The notes beneath the pieces were generated by a model. It was given only the letters and a program-made list of their open reading frames with translations. It was not told where the DNA came from and ran no database searches. The position numbers were made by a program, and so were the translations under genes. Source: Bacillus sp. BA3 (GTDB lineage: Bacteria > Bacillota > Bacilli > Bacillales > DSM-1321). Taken from it: a stretch of 64,000 nucleotides of DNA. Shown here in pieces: positions 1-8,600 of this stretch. Location: assembly GCA_002835675.1 (NCBI GenBank), contig PIZR01000008.1, positions 115,382 through 179,381 of the forward strand. Direction: 5' to 3'. Positions within the stretch are counted from its first letter, which is position 1. Every line of letters starts with the position of its first letter.

Positions 1-908
1 TTAATTCTAGGATCAATCAACGTATAGGCTATATCAACGATGAATATCAATAGAATAAGCACCGCACTATACACAATTGTGGAACCAAGAATCACCGGGT
101 AGTCCCTGTTGGATATTCCCTTTACGAACATATCTCCCATGCCCGGAATACCAAAAATACGTTCAATGATGAAGCTTCCTGTCACGATATTAGCCGTAAG
201 GATGCCCAGAATCGTGATAATCGGCAATAACGCATTCCGAATCGCATGTTTGATTATGACACCGCTCCGTTTCAATCCTTTGGCTTTTGCTGTCAAAATG
301 TAATCCTGCCCCATTACTTCAAGCATGCTTGTCCGCATCAGTCTCGCGATGAAAGCAAGCGGCATCATAGAAAGGGCAATGGATGGTAAAATGGTATGCT
401 GCCATGTCGCCCATGTAGCAACAGGGAATATATTCCATTTAATTGCAAAATAATTGATTAAAATAGTCGCAAGGATAAAGTTAGGAACGGAAATCCCTAC
501 GATGGCAATGATCATTGATAAATAGTCAGGCCATTTATTTCTTTTCAGTGATGCCACGACACCCAAAATGAGGCCAAAGAAGATGGCAATCACCAAAGCT
601 TGTGCCCCTAAGTGCAAGGACACCGGAAACCCCTTCAAAATGTAATCATTCACGGAAATGGATGAAGATTTCAATGAAGGACCAAAATCAAATTGAACGA
701 CTTCCAATAAATAATTCCCATATTGGGTCAACAACGGCTTGTCCAATCCATAGTGGACTTGAAGGTTTTCATAAACAGCAGGAGGCATGGCTCCTTCTTT
801 TGCAAATGGATTTCCCGGAATCGTATGCATTATGATGAACGTTAATGTAATAACAGCCCATAAAGTAATAATCGCCCATTTAAAACGGTTTAATGTATAT
901 CTCAACAT
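1..908 (-). CDS. oppB: Oligopeptide ABC transporter permease OppB (3' end cut by window edge)
   Basis: Reading back from the ATG at 908 gives about 302 codons with no stop before the window edge. The protein begins MLRYTLNRFKWAII and the last visible residues are TLIDPRI, so only a few C-terminal residues are missing (OppB proteins are usually slightly over 300 aa). It has an N-terminal membrane segment and then the binding-protein-dependent permease domain with the EAA-type loop (ILTAKAKGLKRSGVIIKHAIRNALLP, residues split here across the loop around 420-200). The role is one half of the membrane channel for oligopeptide uptake, with OppC and the ATPases OppD/F expected beyond position 1. It lies 133 bp downstream of oppA on the same strand. 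The family assignment is firm; the peptide specificity is not visible. Confidence 0.93.
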   Translation of the reverse strand, partial: MLRYTLNRFKWAIITLWAVITLTFIIMHTIPGNPFAKEGAMPPAVYENLQVHYGLDKPLLTQYGNYLLEVVQFDFGPSLKSSSISVNDYILKGFPVSLHLGAQALVIAIFFGLILGVVASLKRNKWPDYLSMIIAIVGISVPNFILATILINYFAIKWNIFPVATWATWQHTILPSIALSMMPLAFIARLMRTSMLEVMGQDYILTAKAKGLKRSGVIIKHAIRNALLPIITILGILTANIVTGSFIIERIFGIPGMGDMFVKGISNRDYPVILGSTIVYSAVLILLIFIVDIAYTLIDPRI

Positions 909-993
909 GGTAATCACCCCAATCATCGATTTTCTAAGAAGTTGAAAACGGAAATGAATGCATGAAATATTCAAATTCGCAATTGAAAAATGG

Positions 994-1017
994 GGTATGT
1001 CCTTAATCGGACATACC
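994..1017 (-). terminator. Intercistronic hairpin between oppA and oppB (partial terminator)
   Basis: GGTATGTCC and GGACATACC form a perfect 9-bp stem with a 6-nt loop. On the minus strand it is followed by a short T-rich stretch (CATTTTTC). It sits just after the oppA stop and before oppB, so it probably lets only some transcripts continue, giving an excess of binding protein over permease. Sequence is direct; the attenuation role is inferred. Confidence 0.65.
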
Positions 1018-1041
1018 TCCCATTTCACTATTATCCTTCTA

Positions 1042-2676
1042 TTATTTTTTATCCGCGTAAATAAAGTTCGGATAAGCGTTAATCGGAGCAAAAACTCCAG
1101 TAACATTCGATTTAACCATATATGGTTTTGTATAGAAGTAAACCGGAAGGATCGGCATTTCGTCAATCATGACTTTCTCTGCTTTATGCAAAGCATCCAT
1201 GCGTTCTTTTGGATCCATTGTAGATTTTGCTTCTTTTAATAAATTATCATATTCTTTGTTTGACCAACCTGCATCATTATAGGCTCCGTCCGTTTCCCAA
1301 AGCATGAATGTCATCGGGTCAACATAGTCACCAACCCATCCTGCACGGGAAATTTCAAAGTCACCAGCTTTTTCACGGTCAAGCTTAACTTGGAATTCTG
1401 CATTTTCAAGTGTCACTTCAACACCCAGGTTATCACGCCACATTCCTTGAACCGCTTCAGCAATTTTCTTGTGTGAATCTAAAGTGTTATACAAAATTGA
1501 AAACTCAGGTAATTCTTTCATGCCTTCTTCAGCAAGTCCTTCTTTTAACAATTTCTTAGCTTCGGTAACATCTTCCTTAAATAGGTTACCTGTATTTTCC
1601 TGGAAATCTCCAGATGCATCAGGAATACCCGGAGGGACTACGCCGAAAGCAGGCTTTTGTCCGCCTTGAGCAACATTTTCGGTGATTTTTTGACGCTCGA
1701 TAGCCATTGAAAGCGCTTTCCTTACTTTAGCATTATTGAAAGGTTTCACTTCTGTATTAAAGTTGTAATAGTAAACGGCAAGTTCTTTGCCCATTTTGAA
1801 TTCTTTATCATCAGAATTGACCATTTGGCCTTGAATATCCACTGGCAGTGGATAAGCGAGGTCCAATTCGCCACTCTGATACATTTGCCATGCTGTATTT
1901 TCATCTTCAATTAGAGCAAAGTTAACCGCATCCAATTTGATTTTATCTTTATCGTAGTAATTTTCATTCTTTTCGATTTTCAGGCTTTCTTTATGTTTCC
2001 ATTCCGTTAATTTGAACGGCCCGTTTGAAACGTGAGTTTTTGCATCCAAAGCCCATTTCGGATTTTCTTCCTGTACCTTTTTATTGATTGGATAGAAAGT
2101 ATAGAAAGAAGTCAAGTCAAGGAAATACGGTGTAGGCTGTTCCAAAGTAACGACTAATGTATGTTCGTCTGTCGCTTTAACCCCTACGTCCTCTTCCTTC
2201 CCTTTCTTACTGTTGTAAGCTTCCCCGCCTTTAAGATAATAAAGTTGGTAAGCATAGTCAGCAGCCGTTTCCGGTTTCAAAGCATATTTCCAAGCATATT
2301 CGAAGTCATTGGCTGTAAGCGGATCTCCATTTGACCATTTCAAACCATCTTTCAATTTGAATGTCCAAGTTAATCCATCTTCACTGATTTCCCATGATTC
2401 TGCAGAACCAGGTACGATTTTGCCTTCTTCCGTTTTCTTTGTCAGTCCCTCAAACGTATGTTCAAGGATCCATGATTCATGAGTGCCTTGTGCATTTGCA
2501 GGGTGAAGCGAACCAGGTTCACTCGAATTGTTTACATTTAATACCTTTGATCCGGATGAGTCACCCGAGCCACCTTCTTTTTCATTCGAAGTTTCCTTCG
2601 AACCGCCATTGCATGCCGCAAGCATAAGCATGATGGCCATAAGAAGAGCAAGCACTGAAAATTTAGACTTTTTCAA
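1042..2676 (-). CDS. oppA: Oligopeptide-binding lipoprotein OppA
   Basis: A 544-aa extracytoplasmic solute-binding protein of family 5 (SBP_bac_5). The start is taken as TTG at 2676, because ATGAGGGGG (2682-2690) sits 5-6 nt upstream; the ATG 42 nt earlier has no such site. The N terminus is a lipoprotein signal: basic LKKSKF, a hydrophobic core, then lipobox LAAC with the lipidated Cys at about residue 22. The mature part shows the family pattern of an early SEPGSLHPANA segment, GLTWTFKLKDGLKWSNGDPLTANDF around residues 105-130, and a C-terminal domain ending in YMVKSNVTGVF. It captures peptides outside the membrane and passes them to OppB/OppC. It is the first gene of the opp operon, with a hairpin before oppB. 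Confidence 0.93.
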   Translation of the reverse strand: MKKSKFSVLALLMAIMLMLAACNGGSKETSNEKEGGSGDSSGSKVLNVNNSSEPGSLHPANAQGTHESWILEHTFEGLTKKTEEGKIVPGSAESWEISEDGLTWTFKLKDGLKWSNGDPLTANDFEYAWKYALKPETAADYAYQLYYLKGGEAYNSKKGKEEDVGVKATDEHTLVVTLEQPTPYFLDLTSFYTFYPINKKVQEENPKWALDAKTHVSNGPFKLTEWKHKESLKIEKNENYYDKDKIKLDAVNFALIEDENTAWQMYQSGELDLAYPLPVDIQGQMVNSDDKEFKMGKELAVYYYNFNTEVKPFNNAKVRKALSMAIERQKITENVAQGGQKPAFGVVPPGIPDASGDFQENTGNLFKEDVTEAKKLLKEGLAEEGMKELPEFSILYNTLDSHKKIAEAVQGMWRDNLGVEVTLENAEFQVKLDREKAGDFEISRAGWVGDYVDPMTFMLWETDGAYNDAGWSNKEYDNLLKEAKSTMDPKERMDALHKAEKVMIDEMPILPVYFYTKPYMVKSNVTGVFAPINAYPNFIYADKK

Positions 2677-2718
2677 AAAATATTCCCCCTCATCTTTAAT
2701 CTTTCTTAGAATAATCAC

Positions 2719-3371
2719 ATTTAAGAGATTATCCTTCTAACACCTATTAATCTTTCGTATAGTACAAATAATGTCAGCGAGGAAAGTTAGAAGCATTCAT
2801 TGCAGGAATTCACCAAAAAACAACTAGCGAACCGTTTGCATAAATCTGTATTTCTACCTATAAAAGCAATTAATGCAGTTTACTAGTTAAAAATCACCCT
2901 CTTTTCAACCTCGCTAAGGATACTATACCTCGAATTAAAGATGTTGAATTTTAAGTATATTACGAATAAATCAAAAAATCAATAAACCAGTGAGTACTTT
3001 TTCACAATATAGTAATTAATTGCTAATCAATTCGATCTAGATACAGGGTAAATAGAAATGATCACCTGAAAGGACTTCCGACTTCCAGGTGTTTTTCCAA
3101 ACACCTCTAAATCAGTATTCATATAGGTTCTCTTGTCTATTTATTTCTAAATATTCTAATAATTATTGTTAGGTTGGTTACTAAGACCACCTTCCTAGCA
3201 AACCATCCACTCTCAAATAATATATTTTAGTAGGATAATGCATTACTTCATTAAAATATTTAGTTCTTTTTAATCGATATCCAAATAATGGTTAATAACT
3301 ATGGTAGAATAGAAATATCCCTTCACTCTCCCCTATATGTACCCGTCGTTTCAATGGAAAATGACCCTTCT
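2719..3371. other. AT-rich intergenic region with two mutually exclusive hairpins
   Basis: About 650 bp without a supported gene. It must hold the oppA promoter, but I cannot choose a convincing -35/-10. The clearest structure is at 3087-3106, where AGGTGTTT and AAACACCT form a perfect 8-bp stem. It overlaps a longer imperfect stem in which CACCTGAAAG (3063-3072) pairs with CTTCCAGGTG (3082-3091) with one mismatch. Only one of the two can form at a time. No protein family was recognised in the short open frames here. Confidence 0.5.
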
Positions 3372-3806
3372 TCATTTATGATTAAATAAATATAATGACA
3401 CGAAAAGTAAACATATGCCTGCGACCTTTTTCGCGTCCAATGGGATGCGTACCCCTCCAAATAAACCGAAATGGTCAATGACAGCCCCGATTAGTATCTG
3501 GCCTGCGATAACCCCGACCAATGCAGGTGCCACTCCAATCTGAGGGACAACCAATATAATAACAATGACATAAATAGCCCCTAACAGTCCGCCTATCAAT
3601 TGCCATTTTGGTACAGAAGCTACCGCAGCAATATTTCCATTTCCTGCAAACAAAACAATAAATAATAAAGCGAGTGTCCCGATTCCAAACGAAATGAAAG
3701 AAGCCTCAATGACCCCCACTTTTTTCCCTAATCCACCATTGATTTGTCCTTGTATGGCAATGGTGATGCCGCCTAGGACCGCAAGCAACGGAAATAGTAT
3801 CTTCAC
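3372..3806 (-). CDS. DMT-superfamily small transporter, YdcZ (DUF606) type
   Basis: A 144-aa protein with four predicted membrane helices, matching the EamA-related YdcZ/DUF606 half-size transporters. Conserved-looking pieces are AIQGQINGGLGKKVG near the N terminus and GVAPALVGVIAGQILIGAVIDHFGLFGG near the C terminus. I start it at GTG 3806 because AAAAAGGAG lies 10 nt upstream of it; a longer frame back to 3833 would place that site inside the gene. Such proteins probably work as homo- or hetero-dimers. Substrate is unknown. It stands alone, with the promoter region of unrelated genes on either side. Confidence 0.75.
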   Translation of the reverse strand: MKILFPLLAVLGGITIAIQGQINGGLGKKVGVIEASFISFGIGTLALLFIVLFAGNGNIAAVASVPKWQLIGGLLGAIYVIVIILVVPQIGVAPALVGVIAGQILIGAVIDHFGLFGGVRIPLDAKKVAGICLLFVSLYLFNHK

Positions 3807-3918
3807 AATGATTTTGCTCCTTTTTATGTCCACCCGGACTGATTAAATGAATTCGCATTCCATTTTAACATGAAAAATATGTATATTGTCCATTACTGAT
3901 ATAAAATCATCTGCAAAT

Positions 3919-3940
3919 AAAAAACTGGCACTTGGGCCAG
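3919..3940 (-). terminator. Rho-independent terminator of the GNAT gene
   Basis: CTGGC (3925-3929) and GCCAG (3936-3940) form a short stem. On the minus strand it is followed by a run of six T (3919-3924). It lies 20 bp past the stop of the acetyltransferase gene at 3961. Confidence 0.75.
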
Positions 3941-3960
3941 CTGCAATCTTCTATATTAAA

Positions 3961-4539
3961 CTAAAATCTATTTGATCCCTGAAAACTTTGTTGCCGTAAC
4001 TGGCAATACTCTGTGCTTAACAAGGAAAACACAAGGGCATCATGCGATTGTTCACGAAGAAATAGATAACTTCGGAGGCTGCCTTCCTCTTTGAATCCAA
4101 ATTTCTTCAATAGGTTTCTGGATGCAATATTATCCTTGAAAGTTAAAGCGGCGATTCTTTGTAGTTTCAATTCTTCAAAGCAATAGCGCAATACTTCGTT
4201 GACAGCTTCAGACGCAAGGTGTTTCCTCCAATATTCAGGATGGATTTCATATCCTATTTCGGCGCGTTTGTTGGCTAGGCTCAATTGATTCAGGCCAACG
4301 GTACCGATGAATTGGCCTGAATCCTTTAAAATGACTCCCCATCGCTTCCCACGTTTGTTTATATAGGCACTTTTAAACGAGTCGATTAAGCGACGGGCAT
4401 CTTCTAATAGAGTTAAACTTTCTATCCCATCATATTTAGTCACTTCATCTTTAGAGAGGATTTCAAATAGACTCTCAGCATGATGGTGACCTATTTCGAT
4501 TAAACGCAGCCTTTCTGTTTCCAATTCCTTAAACCACAT
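3961..4539 (-). CDS. GNAT N-acetyltransferase, RimJ/RimL-like
   Basis: A 192-aa GNAT acetyltransferase of the Acetyltransf_3 type. It starts with the usual ETERLRLIEI strand. The acetyl-CoA binding region is around residues 95-125 (EIGYEIHPEYWRKHLASEAV), and the late ...RNLLKKFGFKEEGSLRSYLF block is typical of RimJ/RimL relatives that acetylate protein N termini or small amines. The ATG at 4539 is preceded by GGAGGG with about 8 nt spacing. It is a single-gene unit with its own terminator. The acceptor substrate cannot be told from sequence. Confidence 0.85.
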   Translation of the reverse strand: MWFKELETERLRLIEIGHHHAESLFEILSKDEVTKYDGIESLTLLEDARRLIDSFKSAYINKRGKRWGVILKDSGQFIGTVGLNQLSLANKRAEIGYEIHPEYWRKHLASEAVNEVLRYCFEELKLQRIAALTFKDNIASRNLLKKFGFKEEGSLRSYLFLREQSHDALVFSLLSTEYCQLRQQSFQGSNRF

Positions 4540-4603
4540 CGAAGAATCCCTCCGTATATTCAGCTGTCTACTTATTTCTATTCATGAATAAGAGATACCT
4601 GTT

Positions 4604-5836
4604 TTAATGGACAATACTTTTTGAAAAATTCCTTTCCTTAACGTACAATGCCGAGTCCTCATGTCCACCCTTTGTAATCAAATCCCTGATGATTTGGGAA
4701 AGGATGACACTGTAAACCGTTCCATTCCCGCCATAACCCAATAAGAAGTAGCAATTAGGATGGTCAGGATACATTCCTATTGTCGGTAAACCATCATGGG
4801 TCTCACCAAAAAAAGCTCCCCAATAATAATCAGCCGAAATCCGATTCTCTAATTCTGGAAACAAATTGACAAGCCGCTTTAATAATTTATCTCTTTTGTT
4901 CAAAATCATTGAATCCCTTTTATCCAGATAACCGGTCGATTCATCAAGACCACCAATGATAATTCGATTGTCAGGAGTTTTTCTTGCATATAAATAAGGC
5001 CGTGCCGTTTCCCATATCATCATATTATCATGCCATTTAGCTTGATCTGCTATTTGATTGGTTGCGATGGCATACGAACTGAGAATCACTGCATTTTTAT
5101 CCTTCACCTCTTCTTGGGCTTCATACCCAGTTGCGAAGATGACCGTCTGCGCATGTATCGTATGTCCGGTTTGGGTAAATAACTGGGTTTGATTCTCTTT
5201 TAATATCTTCCCATTGATTTTTGTTTTTGAATAGACACGTACGCCTTTCGAAACTGCCTTTTCAATCAATAAATGTGCATGTTTATAAGGGTTGATTTCA
5301 GCATCATTATCTGTAACCAGCGCTCCTGCTTTCGGAAACGAAAATTTTCGGTAAATCTCTTTTTCAGTATAATATTCAACAGGGAAATTGCGGGATTTTA
5401 GATTATTATATTCTTCTTTAAGCATAGAAACATCCTTGGGATTGGATGCATAGTATAAGCTTTTTCTAATTTTAAAATCCGGGTTTTCCTTTAAACTTGG
5501 AACAACCTCTTTCTCAAGTATCCGAATGGCGTCCAAACAAAGCAGAACATGCCGCGTCCCAGCTTCTTCTCCAAAACTATGAATGAGGGATGTTAATGTT
5601 TTATCATTTGAATACTGTAAGAGTCCAGTATTCGCAACCGTACTCCCTTCACTTATATCCCGTTTATCGATCAGAACCACATTCAGACCCGTCTCTGCCA
5701 AAAAATAGGCACAGTGCGCCCCCGATGAACCACTCCCCACTATACAAACATCACATGAAAGATCCTCTTCCAGCATCGGGTATTCTTTTGCTTCAAATGT
5801 ATCTTTCCAAAACAATTTGCCTGCCTTTAAATCCAT
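4604..5836 (-). CDS. FAD-dependent oxidoreductase of the DAO family
   Basis: A 410-aa flavoprotein of the D-amino-acid-oxidase/glycine-oxidase-like superfamily. The dinucleotide-binding motif CIVGSGSSGAHCAYFLAE is near residue 32, followed by VVLIDKRDI with the ribose-binding acid. The C-terminal FAD loop is PTIGMYPDHPNCYFLLGYGGNG. I use the ATG at 5836, which has AAGGGTGG about 6 nt upstream; the frame is open for 13 more codons but without a better site. The family oxidises amines or amino acids to imines with O2, or passes electrons elsewhere. Substrate is unknown. It is monocistronic, and no linked transporter or regulator was recognised. Confidence 0.82.
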   Translation of the reverse strand: MDLKAGKLFWKDTFEAKEYPMLEEDLSCDVCIVGSGSSGAHCAYFLAETGLNVVLIDKRDISEGSTVANTGLLQYSNDKTLTSLIHSFGEEAGTRHVLLCLDAIRILEKEVVPSLKENPDFKIRKSLYYASNPKDVSMLKEEYNNLKSRNFPVEYYTEKEIYRKFSFPKAGALVTDNDAEINPYKHAHLLIEKAVSKGVRVYSKTKINGKILKENQTQLFTQTGHTIHAQTVIFATGYEAQEEVKDKNAVILSSYAIATNQIADQAKWHDNMMIWETARPYLYARKTPDNRIIIGGLDESTGYLDKRDSMILNKRDKLLKRLVNLFPELENRISADYYWGAFFGETHDGLPTIGMYPDHPNCYFLLGYGGNGTVYSVILSQIIRDLITKGGHEDSALYVKERNFSKSIVH

Positions 5837-6173
5837 ACAAGTTCCACCCTTAGGATAATTTATTAGTTCAATCATATTTAGTTACATATAACTATATCGT
5901 TTTGATGTTCTTATTGTTTACCCTGACAAACACGGCCTGCAAACGTAAAATGATTCTTTATCTACATGAAATGATCCTACCAATTTATCAAAAAGCCCTA
6001 TGATTTTGATTTACCATATACTCTCCCAAGTTATATGGACCCGTATTTTGTATGTTCTTATTCGATACCTTTTTCCCATTCCAATAAAGAATGTTAATGA
6101 GCTAATTTTACACAAAACTATTTTTATAGCATACTATACTTCCAATCCAGATATTCTACTAGGAGGAATCAAA

Positions 6174-6800
6174 ATGAAGAAAATCATCATTTTATCAGCA
6201 CTGTCTCTATCCCTACTATCTCCAAAAGTTGCAATGGGAGCCAATACATACGAGGTGGCAAAAGGAGATACCTTAACGAAAATTGCTTCTGAATATGATG
6301 TCAGCATTGACGAATTACTCAAAACGAACTCTGCTATAAAGGATGCAAATCAAATTCGAATCGGACAAATCATAAATCTTCCGGCATCCAACACAACAGT
6401 AAATCAAAAAGAAAGTCAATCAGTTGAACAGCGGGTTCTTAGTTTGGTTAACGAAGAACGTTCAAAAGCTGGCCTCTCTCCCCTTGAAATGGATACAGAC
6501 GTTTCCAACGTAGCAATTCTGAAATCTGAGGATATGCGTGATAATAATTATTTCAATCATACAAGCCCGAGTTATGGATCGCCTTTCGATATGATGAAAT
6601 CCTTTGGTATCAGTTACGAGTACGCAGGGGAAAATATCGCAGCAGGTCAACCTAGTGCGGATGCTGTCATGAAATCATGGATGAACAGCCCCGGACATAA
6701 GGCCAATATCCTGAACAAGAACTATACACATATTGGAATTGGGCATGTGACAGGAGGGAAATACGCCCACTATTGGACCCAGCAATTCATTGGAAATTAA
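6174..6800 (+). CDS. Secreted LysM-CAP (SCP/YkwD-like) domain protein
   Basis: A 208-aa exported protein. The start ATG 6174 follows AGGAGG with 7 nt spacing. Residues 1-22 are a Sec signal peptide (KK, hydrophobic core, AMGA). Residues 24-68 are one LysM repeat (YEVAKGDTLTKIASEYDVSIDELLKTN..IRIGQIINLP) that should bind peptidoglycan. Residues 85-208 are a CAP domain with the HTSPSYGSPFDMM and GENIAAG blocks and the ending YWTQQFIGN. It resembles Bacillus YkwD and spore-coat or cell-wall CAP proteins of unclear enzymatic role. It is followed at once by a strong terminator, so it is a single-gene unit. Confidence 0.9.
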   Translation: MKKIIILSALSLSLLSPKVAMGANTYEVAKGDTLTKIASEYDVSIDELLKTNSAIKDANQIRIGQIINLPASNTTVNQKESQSVEQRVLSLVNEERSKAGLSPLEMDTDVSNVAILKSEDMRDNNYFNHTSPSYGSPFDMMKSFGISYEYAGENIAAGQPSADAVMKSWMNSPGHKANILNKNYTHIGIGHVTGGKYAHYWTQQFIGN

Positions 6801-6807
6801 AAACGTT

Positions 6808-6836
6808 AGAGGCGGCAGGTTGCCGCCTCTTTTTTT
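6808..6836 (+). terminator. Strong terminator after the LysM-CAP gene
   Basis: AGAGGCGGCA and TGCCGCCTCT form a perfect 10-bp stem with a 3-nt loop, followed by six T. It starts 7 bp after the stop codon. Confidence 0.95.
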
Positions 6837-7082
6837 ATCCTTATATTTTAAATTTAATGCTTGCTATTATCCGTGAATACATACTTTTCTCACATTATAT
6901 TGAAAAGACGTCATATTAGTTTGCTCACTTCAATAATAAAACGCAATTCATAATTTTTGTTGTAGGGATACCTTGGAAAACACGTAAAGTAGTTATTTCG
7001 AACCATCTTTCATTATCTTACTGATAAAAATTAAATTATGTTAAAATAGAATTCTAGACATAGGTACAAAGGGGCAATTGTA

Positions 7083-7988
7083 ATGAAAATAGAGGTTGGC
7101 TCTGTTATCAACGAATTACGAATAAAACAAAATCTTACAAAGGAAGAACTGGCTAAGGATATATGTGAACCTAATGCCCTGTCAGATTATGAAAGAAGCA
7201 TCACTTCTCCAACCATTGATGAATTGGCACTTTTTGCGGATAAACTTAAAGTTGACCTGCCGTATTTCTTCACTACCAAAAATGAACCGATTTATAATTA
7301 CATAGAAACGATAAAACTTTTGATTAACAAATACAAACGGACTCGTAATTATGAAGCAATCTATGAAATCGTCCAAAAAGAAATGGCAACTGCACCGGAA
7401 AAATCGATATCATTTTATCAATTCTTAAAATGGCATGAAGGTATCTCTTTTTTTCATTTATACAATGACAAACAAAAGGCTATAGAATTATTGAATGAGG
7501 CCATTCATATTACCATGGGTAAACGAGTCATTCTTCATCAACAGGAAATAGAAGTTTTAAATAGTATCGGGATCATCCATTTTAAAACGAAGAATTATGA
7601 AGAGGCCATCGCCATCTTCAATGAAGCACTGGAATTTATCGAGAATATTCCCCATGTGAATCAAGAAGGTACCATTATCGTGAAGATCATTCATGGATTA
7701 GCACAAACATTGACTGAACTTCATTATTATCAGGAATCATTAAATTATACTCTTAAAGGGATCAGCATTTGCAATTCGATAGAATCATTATATTTATATG
7801 CGGAACTCCATCTTTTAACTGGTAAAAATCTGGTTCATCTTCAACAACCTGAAGAAGGACTGCACTATATAAAGCAATCCAAGAACATTTTCAGCCTTCA
7901 AAAAACGAAGAATTCGTACAAATTGCCGAACATGAATTGGAAAGCATTTTGCAATGCTTATGAACTTCAATGGATAAAAAAAAGATAG
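7083..7988 (+). CDS. HTH regulator with C-terminal TPR region, Rgg/PlcR (RRNPP)-like
   Basis: A 301-aa protein. Residues 8-62 are an XRE-type helix-turn-helix (VINELRIKQNLTKEELAKDICEPNALSDYERS). The remainder is helical and repeats in the manner of TPRs, for example the pair EVLNSIGIIHFKTKNYEEAIAIF and GTIIVKIIHGLAQTLTELHYYQESL. This layout matches NprR/PlcR-like peptide-responsive regulators, where the TPR part binds a secreted and re-imported peptide. No short secreted pro-peptide gene is visible just downstream, where a terminator hairpin follows. AAAGGGGC is 7 nt before the ATG. Peptide control is therefore only a family inference. Confidence 0.78.
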   Translation: MKIEVGSVINELRIKQNLTKEELAKDICEPNALSDYERSITSPTIDELALFADKLKVDLPYFFTTKNEPIYNYIETIKLLINKYKRTRNYEAIYEIVQKEMATAPEKSISFYQFLKWHEGISFFHLYNDKQKAIELLNEAIHITMGKRVILHQQEIEVLNSIGIIHFKTKNYEEAIAIFNEALEFIENIPHVNQEGTIIVKIIHGLAQTLTELHYYQESLNYTLKGISICNSIESLYLYAELHLLTGKNLVHLQQPEEGLHYIKQSKNIFSLQKTKNSYKLPNMNWKAFCNAYELQWIKKR

Positions 7989-8013
7989 AGATTGCTTAAA
8001 ATCTCTATCTCAG

Positions 8014-8060
8014 ACTGTAGACAAACTCGATGAAAATCGAGTTTGTCTACAGTTTTTTTT
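8014..8060 (+). terminator. Perfect 18-bp terminator hairpin at the head of a repeat element
   Basis: ACTGTAGACAAACTCGAT (8014-8031) pairs perfectly with its complement at 8036-8053 around a GAAA loop, and a T run follows. It ends the regulator gene at 7988. It is unusually long, and a degraded relative precedes repeat-like sequence at 16497, so it may belong to the repeat element rather than to the gene. Confidence 0.85.
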
Positions 8061-8076
8061 GGCTTTACAAATTTGG

Positions 8077-8207
8077 ACGTTGATTTCCACTTCAGGCACT
8101 CGCTTTCCGCGGGCGGTCCGGGAACCTCCTCGGCGCACTTGCGCCTGTGGGGTCTCCCTTGGACTCGCTATTCCCGCAGGAGTCTCGCACACCCGCTCCA
8201 ATCAACT
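8077..8207 (+). repeat. GC-rich ~131-bp intergenic repeat, copy A
   Basis: Bounded by GTTGATT (8079-8085) and AATCAAC (8200-8206), which are inverted to each other. The interior is markedly GC-rich and contains the self-complementary GGCGCA-CT-TGCGCC. A second copy in opposite orientation lies at 16769-16901 with roughly 85% identity by eye. Such elements are seen scattered between genes in Bacillaceae genomes; no coding function is apparent. The conserved folding suggests a structured or mobile non-autonomous element (inference). Confidence 0.85.
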
Positions 8208-8291
8208 ATGTTTAAAATTTTAGATGGAACTCCTTTTGCCTATAATCTTTTTTGTTTTAAAATAGAACTATTAATACTTGAGGTGATGAGG

Positions 8292-8567
8292 ATGCTTTCG
8301 AAACATAATTCTATTCAGCGAGACCAACTTGAAATGATTACTTTAGATCAACTGGTGCCGGCGAATCATTTGGTTCGTATAATTGAGGCTTCCATTGACT
8401 TCACTTTCATTTATGACTTGGTGAAAGATATGTATTCAGAGGTAGGACGCCCAAGTATTGATTCAGTTATTTTAGTTAAACTGACATTCATTCAATATAC
8501 CTTCGGTATTCGTTCCATGCGTAAAACTATCATTACACTTTCAATAGCTATTCTATGTCAGCTATAA
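8292..8567 (+). pseudogene. IS1182-family transposase, N-terminal remnant
   Basis: About 75 residues (MLSKHNSIQRDQLEMITLDQ through QYTFGIRSMRKT) match the start of IS1182-family transposases, including the LVPANHLVR and VGRPSIDSVILVKL blocks. After RKT the sequence turns to unrelated residues and stops at 8567. Full proteins are around 450-550 aa, so the DDE catalytic core is gone. The remnant lies between repeat copy A and the exonuclease gene. Its last bases form a TATAAT-like -10 (8562-8567) that could now serve the next gene. Confidence 0.85.
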
Positions 8568-8600
8568 TAGAAGAATGTAACCAAACTGGAGGAAAAAAAA

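Noticed and set aside
8010..8567. Frames running through the hairpin and the GC-rich repeat as possible genes
   Set aside because: Repeat copy A is GC-rich and stop-poor by composition; copy B does not keep the same frame. Only the transposase part from 8292 has a family match.
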